From NCBI GenBank assembly GCA_934376945.1, contig CAKRPI010000024.1, positions 1-23,786 of the forward strand: DNA of 23,786 bases. Reading direction: 5' to 3'. This document shows, in pieces, positions 1 to 7,196 of the stretch. The notes beneath the pieces were generated by a model. That model saw only the letters and a list, made by a program, of their open reading frames with translations, ran no database searches and was not told the origin of the DNA. Position 1 is the first letter of the stretch. Every line of letters begins with the position of its first letter. The position numbers and the translations under genes are program-made. This DNA comes from an uncultured Lachnospiraceae bacterium (lineage in GTDB: Bacteria > Bacillota > Clostridia > Lachnospirales > Lachnospiraceae).

Positions 1-124
1 GTACTCTCGGAATCTTTTTGTGCTTGATTTTGTGAGAAGATTTTTTGTCAGTTGTGCCCAAATTTCTGAGGCGTACGCGGTGTGTACGTTGATGAAATAC
101 ATATCTTAAAAAAGGGGGAATTTG

Positions 125-766
125 ATGCAGGAAATAAAGGCATTTCTTCGGTCAAGGCAGCCGGTGAATCTGGCGATCGTTGCAGTCAATATGATTGTAT
201 TTCTTGTGCTGAGCTTTATGGGAGATACAGAAAATGCCGCATTTATGGCTGCGCATGGTGCGAGTGTTACGGCGTACGTAGAACAAGGAGAGTATTACCG
301 TCTTTTTACGTGTATGTTTTTGCACTTTGGTCTGGAACATCTTTTTTATAACATGCTGGTACTGATCTTTCTGGGGGATGCGCTTGAGGAGGTAGTCGGA
401 AAAGCACGATATCTTCTCATTTATCTGGGAGGCGGTCTTATCGGAAACATGGTATCCGTTTTTGCAGAGCTCCAAAAAGGAGAATCAATTGTATCTGCGG
501 GCGCATCAGGTGCCATTTTTGCAGTGATCGGTGCACTCGTATACATTGTCCTGAGAAATCGTGGAAATCTTGGAATGTACTCCGGAAAGCGTCTGATCCT
601 TATGGCAGTTCTTTCCATTATGCAGAGTATGACGGCAACCGGAGTGGACAATGTTGCACATATCGGTGGATTTGCAGCAGGGTTTGTGCTTGCATTTGTG
701 CTTGGAACTGCAAAAAAGGCGTCTGTACATGCAGATTTTGTTGACAACAGCAAAAAAAATTTCTAA
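125..766 (+). CDS. Rhomboid family intramembrane serine protease
   Basis: Polytopic membrane protein of 213 residues that should cleave transmembrane segments of other proteins within the bilayer. The catalytic Ser is in a GASG motif (about residue 128) and the catalytic His is in the AHIGGFAAG stretch (about residue 179), the usual rhomboid Ser-His dyad spaced across TM4 and TM6. The HFGLEHLFYNM stretch (about 67-77) matches the conserved His/Asn helix that shapes the oxyanion site. About six hydrophobic segments are visible, the compact bacterial core without an extra domain. I chose the ATG at 125 because the GGGGG ribosome site at 114-118 is 6 nt away; a TTG codon directly before it is too close. 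It heads a same-strand run with the HIT gene. Substrate unknown. The first 120 bases of the window hold no gene I can support. Confidence 0.93.
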   Translation: MQEIKAFLRSRQPVNLAIVAVNMIVFLVLSFMGDTENAAFMAAHGASVTAYVEQGEYYRLFTCMFLHFGLEHLFYNMLVLIFLGDALEEVVGKARYLLIYLGGGLIGNMVSVFAELQKGESIVSAGASGAIFAVIGALVYIVLRNRGNLGMYSGKRLILMAVLSIMQSMTATGVDNVAHIGGFAAGFVLAFVLGTAKKASVHADFVDNSKKNF

Positions 767-810
767 GATAACTGTATATCACATTATTGATATAGAAAGA
801 AGGGATTGTT

Positions 811-1212
811 ATGGAGAATAACTGTATTTTCTGCAAAATAGCAAACGGGGAAATTCCGTCGGCGACCGTATACGAAGATGAGGATTTTCGTGCGATTCTG
901 GATCTTGGCCCGGCATCAAAGGGGCATACGCTGATTCTTCCCAAAAAACATGCGGCTAACCTGTTTGAACTGCCGGAAGAAACTGCGGCGAAAGTGCTTC
1001 CGCTTGCGAAAAAGCTTGGCGCACGTCTTCAGGAAGGACTGCATGCAGAAGGCCTCAATGTTGTACAGAACAACGGTGAAGCTGCAGGACAGACGGTTAT
1101 GCATTTTCATGTACATCTGATTCCGCGTTATGAAAACGATACTGTAGATGTAAAATGGGCACCTGGTACACTTGCTGAGGATGACAAAAACGAAATATTG
1201 GGCCTGTTTTAG
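811..1212 (+). CDS. HIT family protein (histidine triad nucleotide hydrolase)
   Basis: Cytoplasmic 133-residue HIT-superfamily protein of the HinT/Fhit-like bacterial type. Such proteins hydrolyse or transfer nucleotidyl groups from nucleoside phosphoramidates or dinucleoside polyphosphates. The active-site triad is seen as HFHVH (residues 98-102) followed by LIPRY. The N-terminus begins with a C-I-F-C motif (Cys5, Cys8) typical of the zinc-binding variant, and KGHTLILPKKH gives the conserved nucleotide-contacting strand. Length matches the family. It has a ribosome site (GAAGGG near 800) and lies 44 nt after the rhomboid gene, so the two may be cotranscribed, though no functional link is known to me. 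The exact substrate cannot be read from sequence. Confidence 0.93.
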   Translation: MENNCIFCKIANGEIPSATVYEDEDFRAILDLGPASKGHTLILPKKHAANLFELPEETAAKVLPLAKKLGARLQEGLHAEGLNVVQNNGEAAGQTVMHFHVHLIPRYENDTVDVKWAPGTLAEDDKNEILGLF

Positions 1213-1299
1213 TGAAGCTGTGGATGCAGATGACGAAAAACCGAGGGAAAAAGAGAAAGTTATCTGCGTAATCTGCAAGTGAAAGACTAAGGGTAGAAA

Positions 1300-1833
1300 A
1301 TGGAGAGGAAAAATATTAGTTTTGAAGAATGTTTTCTGAAGTACAAAAATCTGGTGATCCGGGCTGTGGTGGAACGGTCAGGGGATTATCAGCTTGCACA
1401 GGAAATCTGTCAGGAGGTATTTGAGGGACTTTATAAAAATATGAATAAAATACCACCTGAGATGGTGAAGGTATGGCTGATGCGCTGCGTGCGGAATAAA
1501 CTGACAGATCATTACCGTAAGGCAAGAGTAAAAAGAGAAATTTATACAGAAGATATTTCGCCGGCAGAGGTAGGAAATATTCTGGTCGAAAAAAGCATAG
1601 AACGTCAGGAAGAACGTCTTGATGAACAAAATCTGGCAGGAAAGATTCTGCGTGAAGTGCAGAAAGTAAACGTTCAGTGGTATGAAGTATTTATGGTGCA
1701 TTGCGTGGATGGACTTTCTCATGCGGAGGCAGCAAAAAAGCTGAAGATTTCTGAGACAGTCTTTCGGGCCCGGCTAAGTCGGGCGAGGGCATACATCAGA
1801 AAGCGGTTTGGAGATGAGTACAAAAAGCTCTGA
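1300..1833 (+). CDS. RNA polymerase sigma factor, ECF-like sigma-70 family
   Basis: A 177-residue sigma-70 family protein with only regions 2 and 4. Region 2 covers about residues 8-75 (QEICQEVFEGLY, then a W-L-M-R-C-V-R-N-K helix contacting the -10 element). Region 4 covers about 125-170 (GLSHAEAAKKLKISE helix-turn-helix, then RARLSRARAYIRKRF). It should direct core polymerase to a small regulon, normally held back by a membrane anti-sigma factor. No anti-sigma follows directly; the nearest candidate is the DUF4367-like membrane protein beginning at 3181, on the far side of an inverted murG. The AAGGG ribosome site at 1289-1293 supports this start. The TGA stop is also the first base triplet of one copy of the dispersed hairpin repeat. 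Confidence 0.88.
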   Translation: MERKNISFEECFLKYKNLVIRAVVERSGDYQLAQEICQEVFEGLYKNMNKIPPEMVKVWLMRCVRNKLTDHYRKARVKREIYTEDISPAEVGNILVEKSIERQEERLDEQNLAGKILREVQKVNVQWYEVFMVHCVDGLSHAEAAKKLKISETVFRARLSRARAYIRKRFGDEYKKL

Positions 1834-1874
1834 TCAGACAGATTGCGAAGCGGATTGCAAATGTCCGTTTTACA
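1831..1874 (+). repeat. Dispersed hairpin repeat, copy 1
   Basis: Starts at the stop codon of the sigma gene. The core GCGAAGCGGATTGC at 1845-1858 is shared with copies near 9489 and 22570. Arms 1848-1854 (AAGCGGA) and 1864-1870 (TCCGTTT) pair with one G-U wobble around the 9-nt loop TTGCAAATG. Relative to the other copies it carries a 4-nt insertion (GATT) just before the core, and it lacks the upstream second stem. Confidence 0.7.
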
Positions 1875-1906
1875 CAGAAGAAACCGGAATATCCGCAAAG
1901 TAAAAG

Positions 1907-1936
1907 TGGGGCAGCCGCCAACAGGCGGTCGCCCCA
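1907..1936. terminator. Bidirectional intrinsic terminator between sigma gene and murG
   Basis: A strong inverted repeat: TGGGGCAGCCGCC at 1907-1919 pairs with GGCGGTCGCCCCA at 1924-1936 around the loop AACA, with one small internal mismatch. On the - strand it is followed by CTTTTACTTT, a good T tract for ending murG, 15 nt past its stop. On the + strand the tail ATTTCT is weaker but could end the sigma transcript. Confidence 0.8.
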
Positions 1937-1950
1937 TTTCTAAGCAGGTG

Positions 1951-3021
1951 CTATTTTGCATTTACAATATCCTCGATCATGGTAACGATCGTGTCGACTG
2001 CGTTGCTGGCAGAGCTTTTGTTCATAGCATGGATGTAGCTTTCACGGTTTTCATAAAGTGACAAAATATGGGAAAGAAGTACTTCGGAAGTAAGCTCTTC
2101 TTCCTGAAGGACATCGCTGAAGCCCTGCTTTTTAAAGGAGTTGGCATTCAGAATCTGATCTCCGCGGCTGGCTGCAGCAGAAAGTGGAATCAAAAGATTT
2201 GGCTTGCGCAGCTCCAGCAGCTCGCAGATGGCATTTGCACCGGCTCTTGAAACGACAATATCAGCAAGAGCGAAGAGATCGGCGAGTTCCTGCTTGATAT
2301 ATTCAAACTGAACGTATCCGGCAGTTCCTTCCAGTGAGGAATCAAGATTTCCTTTTCCGCACAGATGAATAACCTGAAAGGTTTTCAGAAGCTGCGGGAG
2401 GATGCTGCGAATCGCCTGATTGACCGCAACTGAGCCGAGGCTTCCGCCGATGATAAGCAGCACAGGTTTGTCAGAAGTGAAATTGCAGAATTTCAGAGCT
2501 GCAAGACGATTACCGCAACGTAGTTCTGCGCGGATTGGAGAGCCTGTGACTACAGCTTTACCGGCAGGCAGATAGGGGATGGTTTCCGGGAAATTACAGC
2601 ACACCTTTGTGGCCGCCGGAATCGCAAGCTTATTGGCAAGTCCGGGAGTCATATCAGATTCATGAATAATTACCGGGATATGCAGCTGCTTTGCTGCCTG
2701 TACGACCGGAACGGAAACGAATCCGCCTTTTGAAAAAATAATATCCGGTTTCAACTTTTTAAGTTGACTTTTGGCCTGAAAAAAGCCCTTTACTACGCGA
2801 AACGGATCCGTGAAATTTTTCATATCAAAATAACGGCGGAGCTTTCCGGACGAAATACCGTAATAAGGAACGCCCAACTCCTCAATCAGCTTCTTTTCAA
2901 TGCCGTCATAGGAGCCAATATACTGAATGTCATATTCAAGTTCACGCAGCTTTGGCATCAGCGCAATATTCGGAGTCACATGACCGGCAGTACCGCCGCC
3001 GGTGAGTACAATACGTTTCAT
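1951..3021 (-). CDS. murG: UDP-N-acetylglucosamine--LPS/lipid I GlcNAc transferase MurG
   Basis: Peripheral membrane glycosyltransferase (356 residues) that adds GlcNAc to lipid I to make lipid II, the last cytoplasmic step of peptidoglycan precursor synthesis. Seen motifs: N-terminal GGGTAGHVTPN, KGGFVSVPVV, the IIHESDMTPGLANK variant common in Firmicute MurG proteins, GGSLGSVAVNQAI starting the second Rossmann domain, and SRAGANAICELLEL for UDP-GlcNAc binding. It stands alone here, outside a division/cell-wall cluster. I chose the ATG at 3021 because family proteins begin M-K-R-I-V-L-T-G-G-G. An in-frame ATG at 3093 has a better AAAGGA site, though only 2-3 nt away, and would add 24 residues. 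Ends at a TAG followed by the bidirectional terminator. Confidence 0.93.
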   Translation of the reverse strand: MKRIVLTGGGTAGHVTPNIALMPKLRELEYDIQYIGSYDGIEKKLIEELGVPYYGISSGKLRRYFDMKNFTDPFRVVKGFFQAKSQLKKLKPDIIFSKGGFVSVPVVQAAKQLHIPVIIHESDMTPGLANKLAIPAATKVCCNFPETIPYLPAGKAVVTGSPIRAELRCGNRLAALKFCNFTSDKPVLLIIGGSLGSVAVNQAIRSILPQLLKTFQVIHLCGKGNLDSSLEGTAGYVQFEYIKQELADLFALADIVVSRAGANAICELLELRKPNLLIPLSAAASRGDQILNANSFKKQGFSDVLQEEELTSEVLLSHILSLYENRESYIHAMNKSSASNAVDTIVTMIEDIVNAK

Positions 3022-3134
3022 AAATATACCAGATATCAAATGCAGTAAGGCATTTGAACGCAAACAGAAAAGTGAAAGAATCGGTGTTTGCATTTTCCTT
3101 TCACAAAGATTTTCTTTCACATACCTTTACCTAC

Positions 3135-3162
3135 AGTTTAATCCATGACAGGAAAAAGTCAA
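3135..3162 (-). promoter_or_regulatory. Candidate sigma-A promoter for murG
   Basis: On the - strand, TTGACT (3162-3157) and TAAACT (3140-3135) are separated by 16 nt. The -35 matches consensus at five of six positions and the -10 at four. Transcription would start near 3128 and read into murG. The element lies at the start of the divergent membrane-protein gene, so the two transcription units may interfere. Confidence 0.35.
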
Positions 3163-3180
3163 GAAGGGACTTTAAGGGCT

Positions 3181-4569
3181 ATGAAAGCAGGAAAGAAAAA
3201 TACAAAAGAAACAACAGATAAAATCACAAAATTCCCGGTAGAAGCTACGGAAACAGAGCTGTTCGATGATGAAATAGATGAGTTACTCAAAGAAGAACTA
3301 ATGCGGGAAGCAGATGAGCTGGAGGCGCGCTTAAACAATGATCCAAAGCTTGTCGGAGTTGGCGCGTCTGATGATCTGTTTGCAAAAATAGTAAGTTCAC
3401 TGAAAGCCCAGGGCATCTGGGAAGAGGATGAGCCGCAGTCTGAGAACGCAAAACAGAAGGAATCAGACGAGACGGAAGGTGCAGAGACCGAAAGAGAAAA
3501 ACAGGACACAGAAAAGGTGTGTCAGGAAGGATCAGATGAAAAGAGGGACGCGCGTGAGCTGCAGTGCGTAACAGAAAAAGAAAGAGCGGATCAGAAAGAA
3601 ACGAGAACGAAAAAAGAAAAAACAAGAACGGAACAGGAAGAAACGAAAACAAAGAAAGAAAAAGCGAGAACAGAGCAGGAAGAAACGAAAACAAAGAAAG
3701 AAAGAAACGAGAAAACAGAGAAAACAGAGAAAACAGAGAAAACAGAGAAAACAGAGGGACAAGAACTGTCTGCGGAAAAAGCGGCAGAACATATAGAAAA
3801 AAATTTAGAAAAGGACAGGACAGAAAAGTATACAGAAAAGTCTGCTGTAGAAGCTTCAGATCAGGAACAGGACACGCAGCAGGCAATTTATGCGCAGCTC
3901 TCCGATGATGACCGCAGGGCGATGGAATACGGTTATCAGATGCAGCAGCGAGATGCACAGAAAAAGGTGCGCCAGAAAAAGAGAAGAAAAACAGCCAAAA
4001 GAGCCGGGATTACAGCAGCAGCGCTAGTAGCAGTGTTTGGTGTGAGCATGACAAGCGATGCGAATCGAAGGTATGTGCTGGAGGCGTGGAATACGGTAGT
4101 GGGAAGTTTGGGAGTACGTTTATCTGCAAATTATACAGATGAAAAAGTTTTAAATTTGGTTGACTCAGAAGAGAATATTGCGAGAGAAGAGATAAAAAAT
4201 GTGTTGGGGATAAATCCAGTTAAATTCGCATATTTGCCGAAAGATTGGAAATTTTTATCATATGATATTAATGAAGATGCTTCATATGCAATTATGTTTT
4301 ATTCAAATGGAGAACGTTGTTTAAATGTTACAATGAAAAAAAATAGGGATGAAAATGTAGGGTATTATAAATTAGATGGAGAGTCGCAAATGGATGAGAG
4401 TATAAAAAATGAGCAAAATATACAAGTACAAATATATGCAACGGGGGATAATGAAAGTGAAAGTTATGCAGCTATATTTAAGGATGAAGATAATGTGTAT
4501 TATTGTAATGGGAGCTTGCCATACAAAGACATAAAGGAAATATTAAAATATATGATAATTATAAAGTGA
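3181..4569 (+). CDS. Membrane protein with charged repeat linker and DUF4367-like outer domain; probable anti-sigma factor
   Basis: Single-pass membrane protein of about 462 residues. Residues 25-85 are an acidic helical region (D-E-I-D-E-L-L-K-E-E-L), possibly the sigma-binding part. Residues 88-223 are Lys/Glu/Thr-rich low complexity with tandem repeats. A basic stretch (KKRRKTAKR, about 266-274) precedes one hydrophobic segment (about 276-292). The remaining 170 residues outside the cell resemble DUF4367, a domain often fused to anti-sigma or sporulation-type membrane proteins; I infer this from pattern, not a search. The outer domain is very AT-rich compared with the rest of the gene. The ATG at 3181 follows AAGGG closely; an upstream ATG at 3145 has no ribosome site. 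Its likely partner is the sigma factor at 1300-1833, which lacks an adjacent anti-sigma. Confidence 0.75.
   Translation: MKAGKKNTKETTDKITKFPVEATETELFDDEIDELLKEELMREADELEARLNNDPKLVGVGASDDLFAKIVSSLKAQGIWEEDEPQSENAKQKESDETEGAETEREKQDTEKVCQEGSDEKRDARELQCVTEKERADQKETRTKKEKTRTEQEETKTKKEKARTEQEETKTKKERNEKTEKTEKTEKTEKTEGQELSAEKAAEHIEKNLEKDRTEKYTEKSAVEASDQEQDTQQAIYAQLSDDDRRAMEYGYQMQQRDAQKKVRQKKRRKTAKRAGITAAALVAVFGVSMTSDANRRYVLEAWNTVVGSLGVRLSANYTDEKVLNLVDSEENIAREEIKNVLGINPVKFAYLPKDWKFLSYDINEDASYAIMFYSNGERCLNVTMKKNRDENVGYYKLDGESQMDESIKNEQNIQVQIYATGDNESESYAAIFKDEDNVYYCNGSLPYKDIKEILKYMIIIK
3619..3756 (+). repeat. In-frame coding tandem repeats (42-nt x2 and 9-nt x5)
   Basis: Two 42-nt units (3619-3660, 3661-3702) each encode 14 residues containing RTEQEETKTKKE. 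After a short RNE spacer, five exact 9-nt units AAAACAGAG (3712-3756) encode K-T-E five times. All repeats keep the reading frame, so the number of units can change without breaking the protein. They lengthen the charged linker on the cytoplasmic side of the membrane segment. Confidence 0.92.
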
Positions 4570-4631
4570 TAGCGTCACATTTTTTAAAAAGAAACGTTAT
4601 TATTTATACCAATAATGAAAGGAGGGAAAAG

Positions 4632-5111
4632 ATGAAAAAGAAATGGAAGCTGATAAGTATGTTTTGGATCTTTGGGATAATATTTAATGTTTGTCTGGTC
4701 TATACAAATAAAATAGAGGTCAAAGCTGAACAATTGAATTTAGTTGATACTATTCAGGTAATAGGAAGAACCAAAGCAATTGAAAGAGGAACATACTTAG
4801 GAACTGGAAGTGGCACACTTACAAATAAAGGAAATCATGTTGTAAATGTAAGTGGGTATACAAGTTGTAATCGTATAAGTGATGAAGTAAAGGTAACTTT
4901 GTATCTCCAACAGCTTAAAAATGGAGTATGGCAAACCGTGCATACGCTTGGACCTAAGACGGCATATAGTACTAATTATGTGTCAAATTCTAAGAACTAC
5001 ACGGTGGCGGGTGGATATTATTATAGGGTATCAGGATCCCATACTGCCATAAAAGGAAAGGTTGTAGAAACAACTAGTAGTGAATCTGATGGCTTATGGA
5101 TTAGCAAGTAA
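4632..5111 (+). CDS. Small secreted protein, DUF6147-like
   Basis: A 159-residue exported protein of unknown function. Residues 1-32 form a signal peptide: M-K-K-K-W-K-L-I-S, a hydrophobic core and probable cleavage after V-K-A (about residue 32). No lipobox, anchor or sortase motif is seen, so release from the cell is expected. The mature part is rich in Thr, Ser, Gly and Tyr with alternating polar/hydrophobic strands (for example YYYRVSGSHTAIKG), like a small all-beta domain. It recalls DUF6147 secreted proteins of clostridia, a family match I cannot verify. The AAAGGAGGG ribosome site at about 4618-4626 clearly favours the ATG at 4632. It lies 62 nt after the DUF4367-like gene and shares its AT-rich composition, so the two probably move and act together. 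Confidence 0.75.
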   Translation: MKKKWKLISMFWIFGIIFNVCLVYTNKIEVKAEQLNLVDTIQVIGRTKAIERGTYLGTGSGTLTNKGNHVVNVSGYTSCNRISDEVKVTLYLQQLKNGVWQTVHTLGPKTAYSTNYVSNSKNYTVAGGYYYRVSGSHTAIKGKVVETTSSESDGLWISK

Positions 5112-5255
5112 TCCTATTTTGAGTTGTTAAAAATTTGCATATTAAATTATTAATCTTGTAAAACACATTGAAAGGTCAGACTAACAATCGTGTAACAAAA
5201 CCCAAAAGTTCTTGTAAGCCAAGTTATTATCAAAACAAACACAAAACACGAAACG

Positions 5256-5306
5256 AAAAAATGCTTCTTATCGGAAATGGATCGCTGATATGAAGCATTT
5301 TTTCTG
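5256..5306 (+). terminator. Intrinsic terminator after the secreted-protein gene
   Basis: Perfect 12-bp stem: AAAAAATGCTTC (5256-5267) pairs with GAAGCATTTTTT (5292-5303). The 24-nt loop can pair further (ATC/GAT). The 3' arm ends in a T run, as expected for an intrinsic terminator of + strand transcripts; because the 5' arm is A-rich it could also work on the - strand. Confidence 0.75.
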
Positions 5307-5392
5307 TGCTGTTTTTATAGTCATGTTCCGGAAACGGTGTTAAAATATTAATTGTAGCAAAACTATTAAATAATGCATCTAAATCGTCAGGA

Positions 5393-5420
5393 TTGTGTTA
5401 TTTTATGATTTTGCTATAGA
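5393..5420 (+). promoter_or_regulatory. Candidate promoter for the beta-CASP nuclease gene
   Basis: TTGTGT (5393-5398) and TATAGA (5415-5420) with a 16-nt spacer, about 40 nt before the start codon. Both boxes match consensus at four of six positions. It is the best-placed pair between the upstream terminator and the gene. Confidence 0.4.
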
Positions 5421-5461
5421 AAGAGGTTTGCCTTGAAGGCGGAAAGTGGGGGATGGCTTTT

Positions 5462-7069
5462 ATGAAACTAACATTTCTTGGAGCAACACATGAGGTGACG
5501 GGCAGCTGTTTTTTGATTGAGGCGTGTGGAAAACGGGTACTGGTAGATTGTGGGATGGAGCAGGGACCGGATATTTATGAGAATGAGGAGCTGCCGATCA
5601 AACCGGCGGATGTGGATATGGTGCTGCTGACGCATGCGCATATGGATCATTCGGGAAAGCTGCCGCTGCTCTATAAAAATGGGTTTCAGGGGCAGATTTT
5701 TGCAACGGCATCGACAGCAGATCTTTGCAGCATCATGCTGCGTGACAGTGCGCATATTCAGATGTTTGAGGCAGAGTGGCGAAATCGGAAGGGGAAAAGA
5801 GCCGGTCGTGAGCCGGTAGAGCCGCTTTACGATATGGATGATGCGCTTGGAGTGCTGAAATGTTTTGTTCAGTGTGAATATAAGAAGGAAATACGGATTG
5901 CGGAAGGTATGAGAATTCAGTTCACGGATGCTGGGCATTTGCTGGGGTCTTCGTCGATTGAGGTATGGATTGAGGAGAACGGAACAGAAAAGAAGCTCGT
6001 TTTTTCCGGTGATATTGGAAATACAAATCAGCCGTTGATCCGGGATCCGCAGTATCTGGACAGTGCGGATTATGTGATCATGGAATCAACGTATGGAGAT
6101 CGGAGTCATGATGCGCCGGTCGATTATGCAGTGGAGCTGGCACAGGTGATCCAGAGGACGTTTGATCGGGGCGGAAATGTGGTTGTACCATCCTTTGCGG
6201 TTGGAAGAACGCAGGAGATGTTATATTTTATCCGGCGGATCAAGGAGGAAGGACTGGTAAAAAATCATGATGGATTTGAGGTCTGGGTGGACAGTCCGCT
6301 GGCAATTGAGGCAACGAATATTTTCCGGCAGCATATGTGGAGTGATTTTGATGAAGAAGCGCTGGATCTGATTCACAGGGGAGTAAATCCGATCGGGTTT
6401 GCGGGGCTGAAAACGTCGGTGACAACGGATGATTCACGAGCGATTAATGAGGATATGCGTCCAAAGGTAATCCTGTCGGCGAGCGGCATGTGTGATGCGG
6501 GGCGGATCAAGCACCATTTGAAGCATAATCTGTGGAGAAAGGAATCGACGATCCTATTTGTCGGATATCAGGCGCATGGGACGCTTGGGCGGGCACTTCT
6601 GGAGGGTGCGAAAAATGTGAAGCTGTTTGGTGAGGAGATTGAAGTATATGCGGAGATCTGCCGGCTGCCCGGTATCAGCGGTCATGCAGATAACAAGGGA
6701 CTGATCCGCTGGATTTCAGCCTTTAAAGAAAAGCCGCAGAGAGTATTTGTCGTGCACGGTGAGGACACGGTGTGTGATCTGTTTACTGAAAGGCTTCGGG
6801 ATGAACTTGGGCTGGATGCGTATGCACCGTATTCCGGAACGGAATTTGATCTTGCGGCAAATGAGTTTATTCGGAATCCGCAGGGCGTACGGATTGAGAA
6901 GACGACGCAGATGACTGCGGCTGCGAAGGTATCAAAGATATATCAGAAGCTTGTAGCAGCGGGGCAGCGTCTTGTTGGTGTGATTCGTAAAAACGAAGGT
7001 GGTGCGAATCGCGATCTGGAACGGTTCACCAGGGAAATCCATGCACTTTGTGATAAGTGGGAACGGTGA
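5462..7069 (+). CDS. MBL-fold metallo-hydrolase with beta-CASP and RMMBL domains (RNA-processing type)
   Basis: Cytoplasmic 535-residue protein of the CPSF73-like beta-CASP group, which cut RNA as zinc-dependent endo- or exonucleases. Seen in order: metal-binding THAHMDHSG (about 57-65), GHLLGSSSIEV with a further metal His, FSGDIG and ESTYGDRSH, then the beta-CASP insert (VVPSFAVGRTQEML, ILSASGMCDAGR), and the C-terminal RMMBL part with ISGHADNKGLIRWI and VFVVHGE. All key ligands appear present, so it should be active. The ATG at 5462 has GGGGG (5448-5452) at a good distance and gives the family's M-K-L-T-F start; an ATG at 5453 lies directly against that site. Single-gene unit between two terminators. 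The natural RNA target is unknown. Confidence 0.9.
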   Translation: MKLTFLGATHEVTGSCFLIEACGKRVLVDCGMEQGPDIYENEELPIKPADVDMVLLTHAHMDHSGKLPLLYKNGFQGQIFATASTADLCSIMLRDSAHIQMFEAEWRNRKGKRAGREPVEPLYDMDDALGVLKCFVQCEYKKEIRIAEGMRIQFTDAGHLLGSSSIEVWIEENGTEKKLVFSGDIGNTNQPLIRDPQYLDSADYVIMESTYGDRSHDAPVDYAVELAQVIQRTFDRGGNVVVPSFAVGRTQEMLYFIRRIKEEGLVKNHDGFEVWVDSPLAIEATNIFRQHMWSDFDEEALDLIHRGVNPIGFAGLKTSVTTDDSRAINEDMRPKVILSASGMCDAGRIKHHLKHNLWRKESTILFVGYQAHGTLGRALLEGAKNVKLFGEEIEVYAEICRLPGISGHADNKGLIRWISAFKEKPQRVFVVHGEDTVCDLFTERLRDELGLDAYAPYSGTEFDLAANEFIRNPQGVRIEKTTQMTAAAKVSKIYQKLVAAGQRLVGVIRKNEGGANRDLERFTREIHALCDKWER

Positions 7070-7078
7070 TTCTGTTGG

Positions 7079-7105
7079 AAAGCGGCTGGTTTTTTCAGCC
7101 GCTTT
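7079..7105 (+). terminator. Hairpin terminator after beta-CASP gene
   Basis: Perfect 10-bp stem AAAGCGGCTG (7079-7088) / CAGCCGCTTT (7096-7105) around a T-rich loop, 10 nt past the stop codon. The tail after the stem (CGTGT) is weak, so termination may be partial. Confidence 0.6.
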
Positions 7106-7196
7106 CGTGTACAATAAGGTGGATATCAGTGGATAAGTCACCGAACCGGAAGCATGGATGTGGATAACATGTTCCAGACAGGTTCAGTAAGGAAAA

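Larger units (their letters stand above)
5112..5461. other. AT-rich intergenic region with terminator and promoter
   Basis: About 350 bases without a gene. The first 140 bases are A-rich with no structure I can recognise. A terminator hairpin lies at 5256-5303 and a possible promoter for the metallo-beta-lactamase gene at 5393-5420. I see no RNA gene or ORF with a credible ribosome site. Confidence 0.6.

Noticed and set aside
1843..2061. Small + strand ORF spanning repeat copy 1 and the murG terminator
   Set aside because: It crosses a terminator and the antisense of the murG end, without a ribosome site.
3532..3792. A - strand ORF rich in Phe-Leu-Cys repeats opposite the charged linker
   Set aside because: It is the reverse reading of the K-T-E and K-E repeats, with no ribosome site and no family resemblance.
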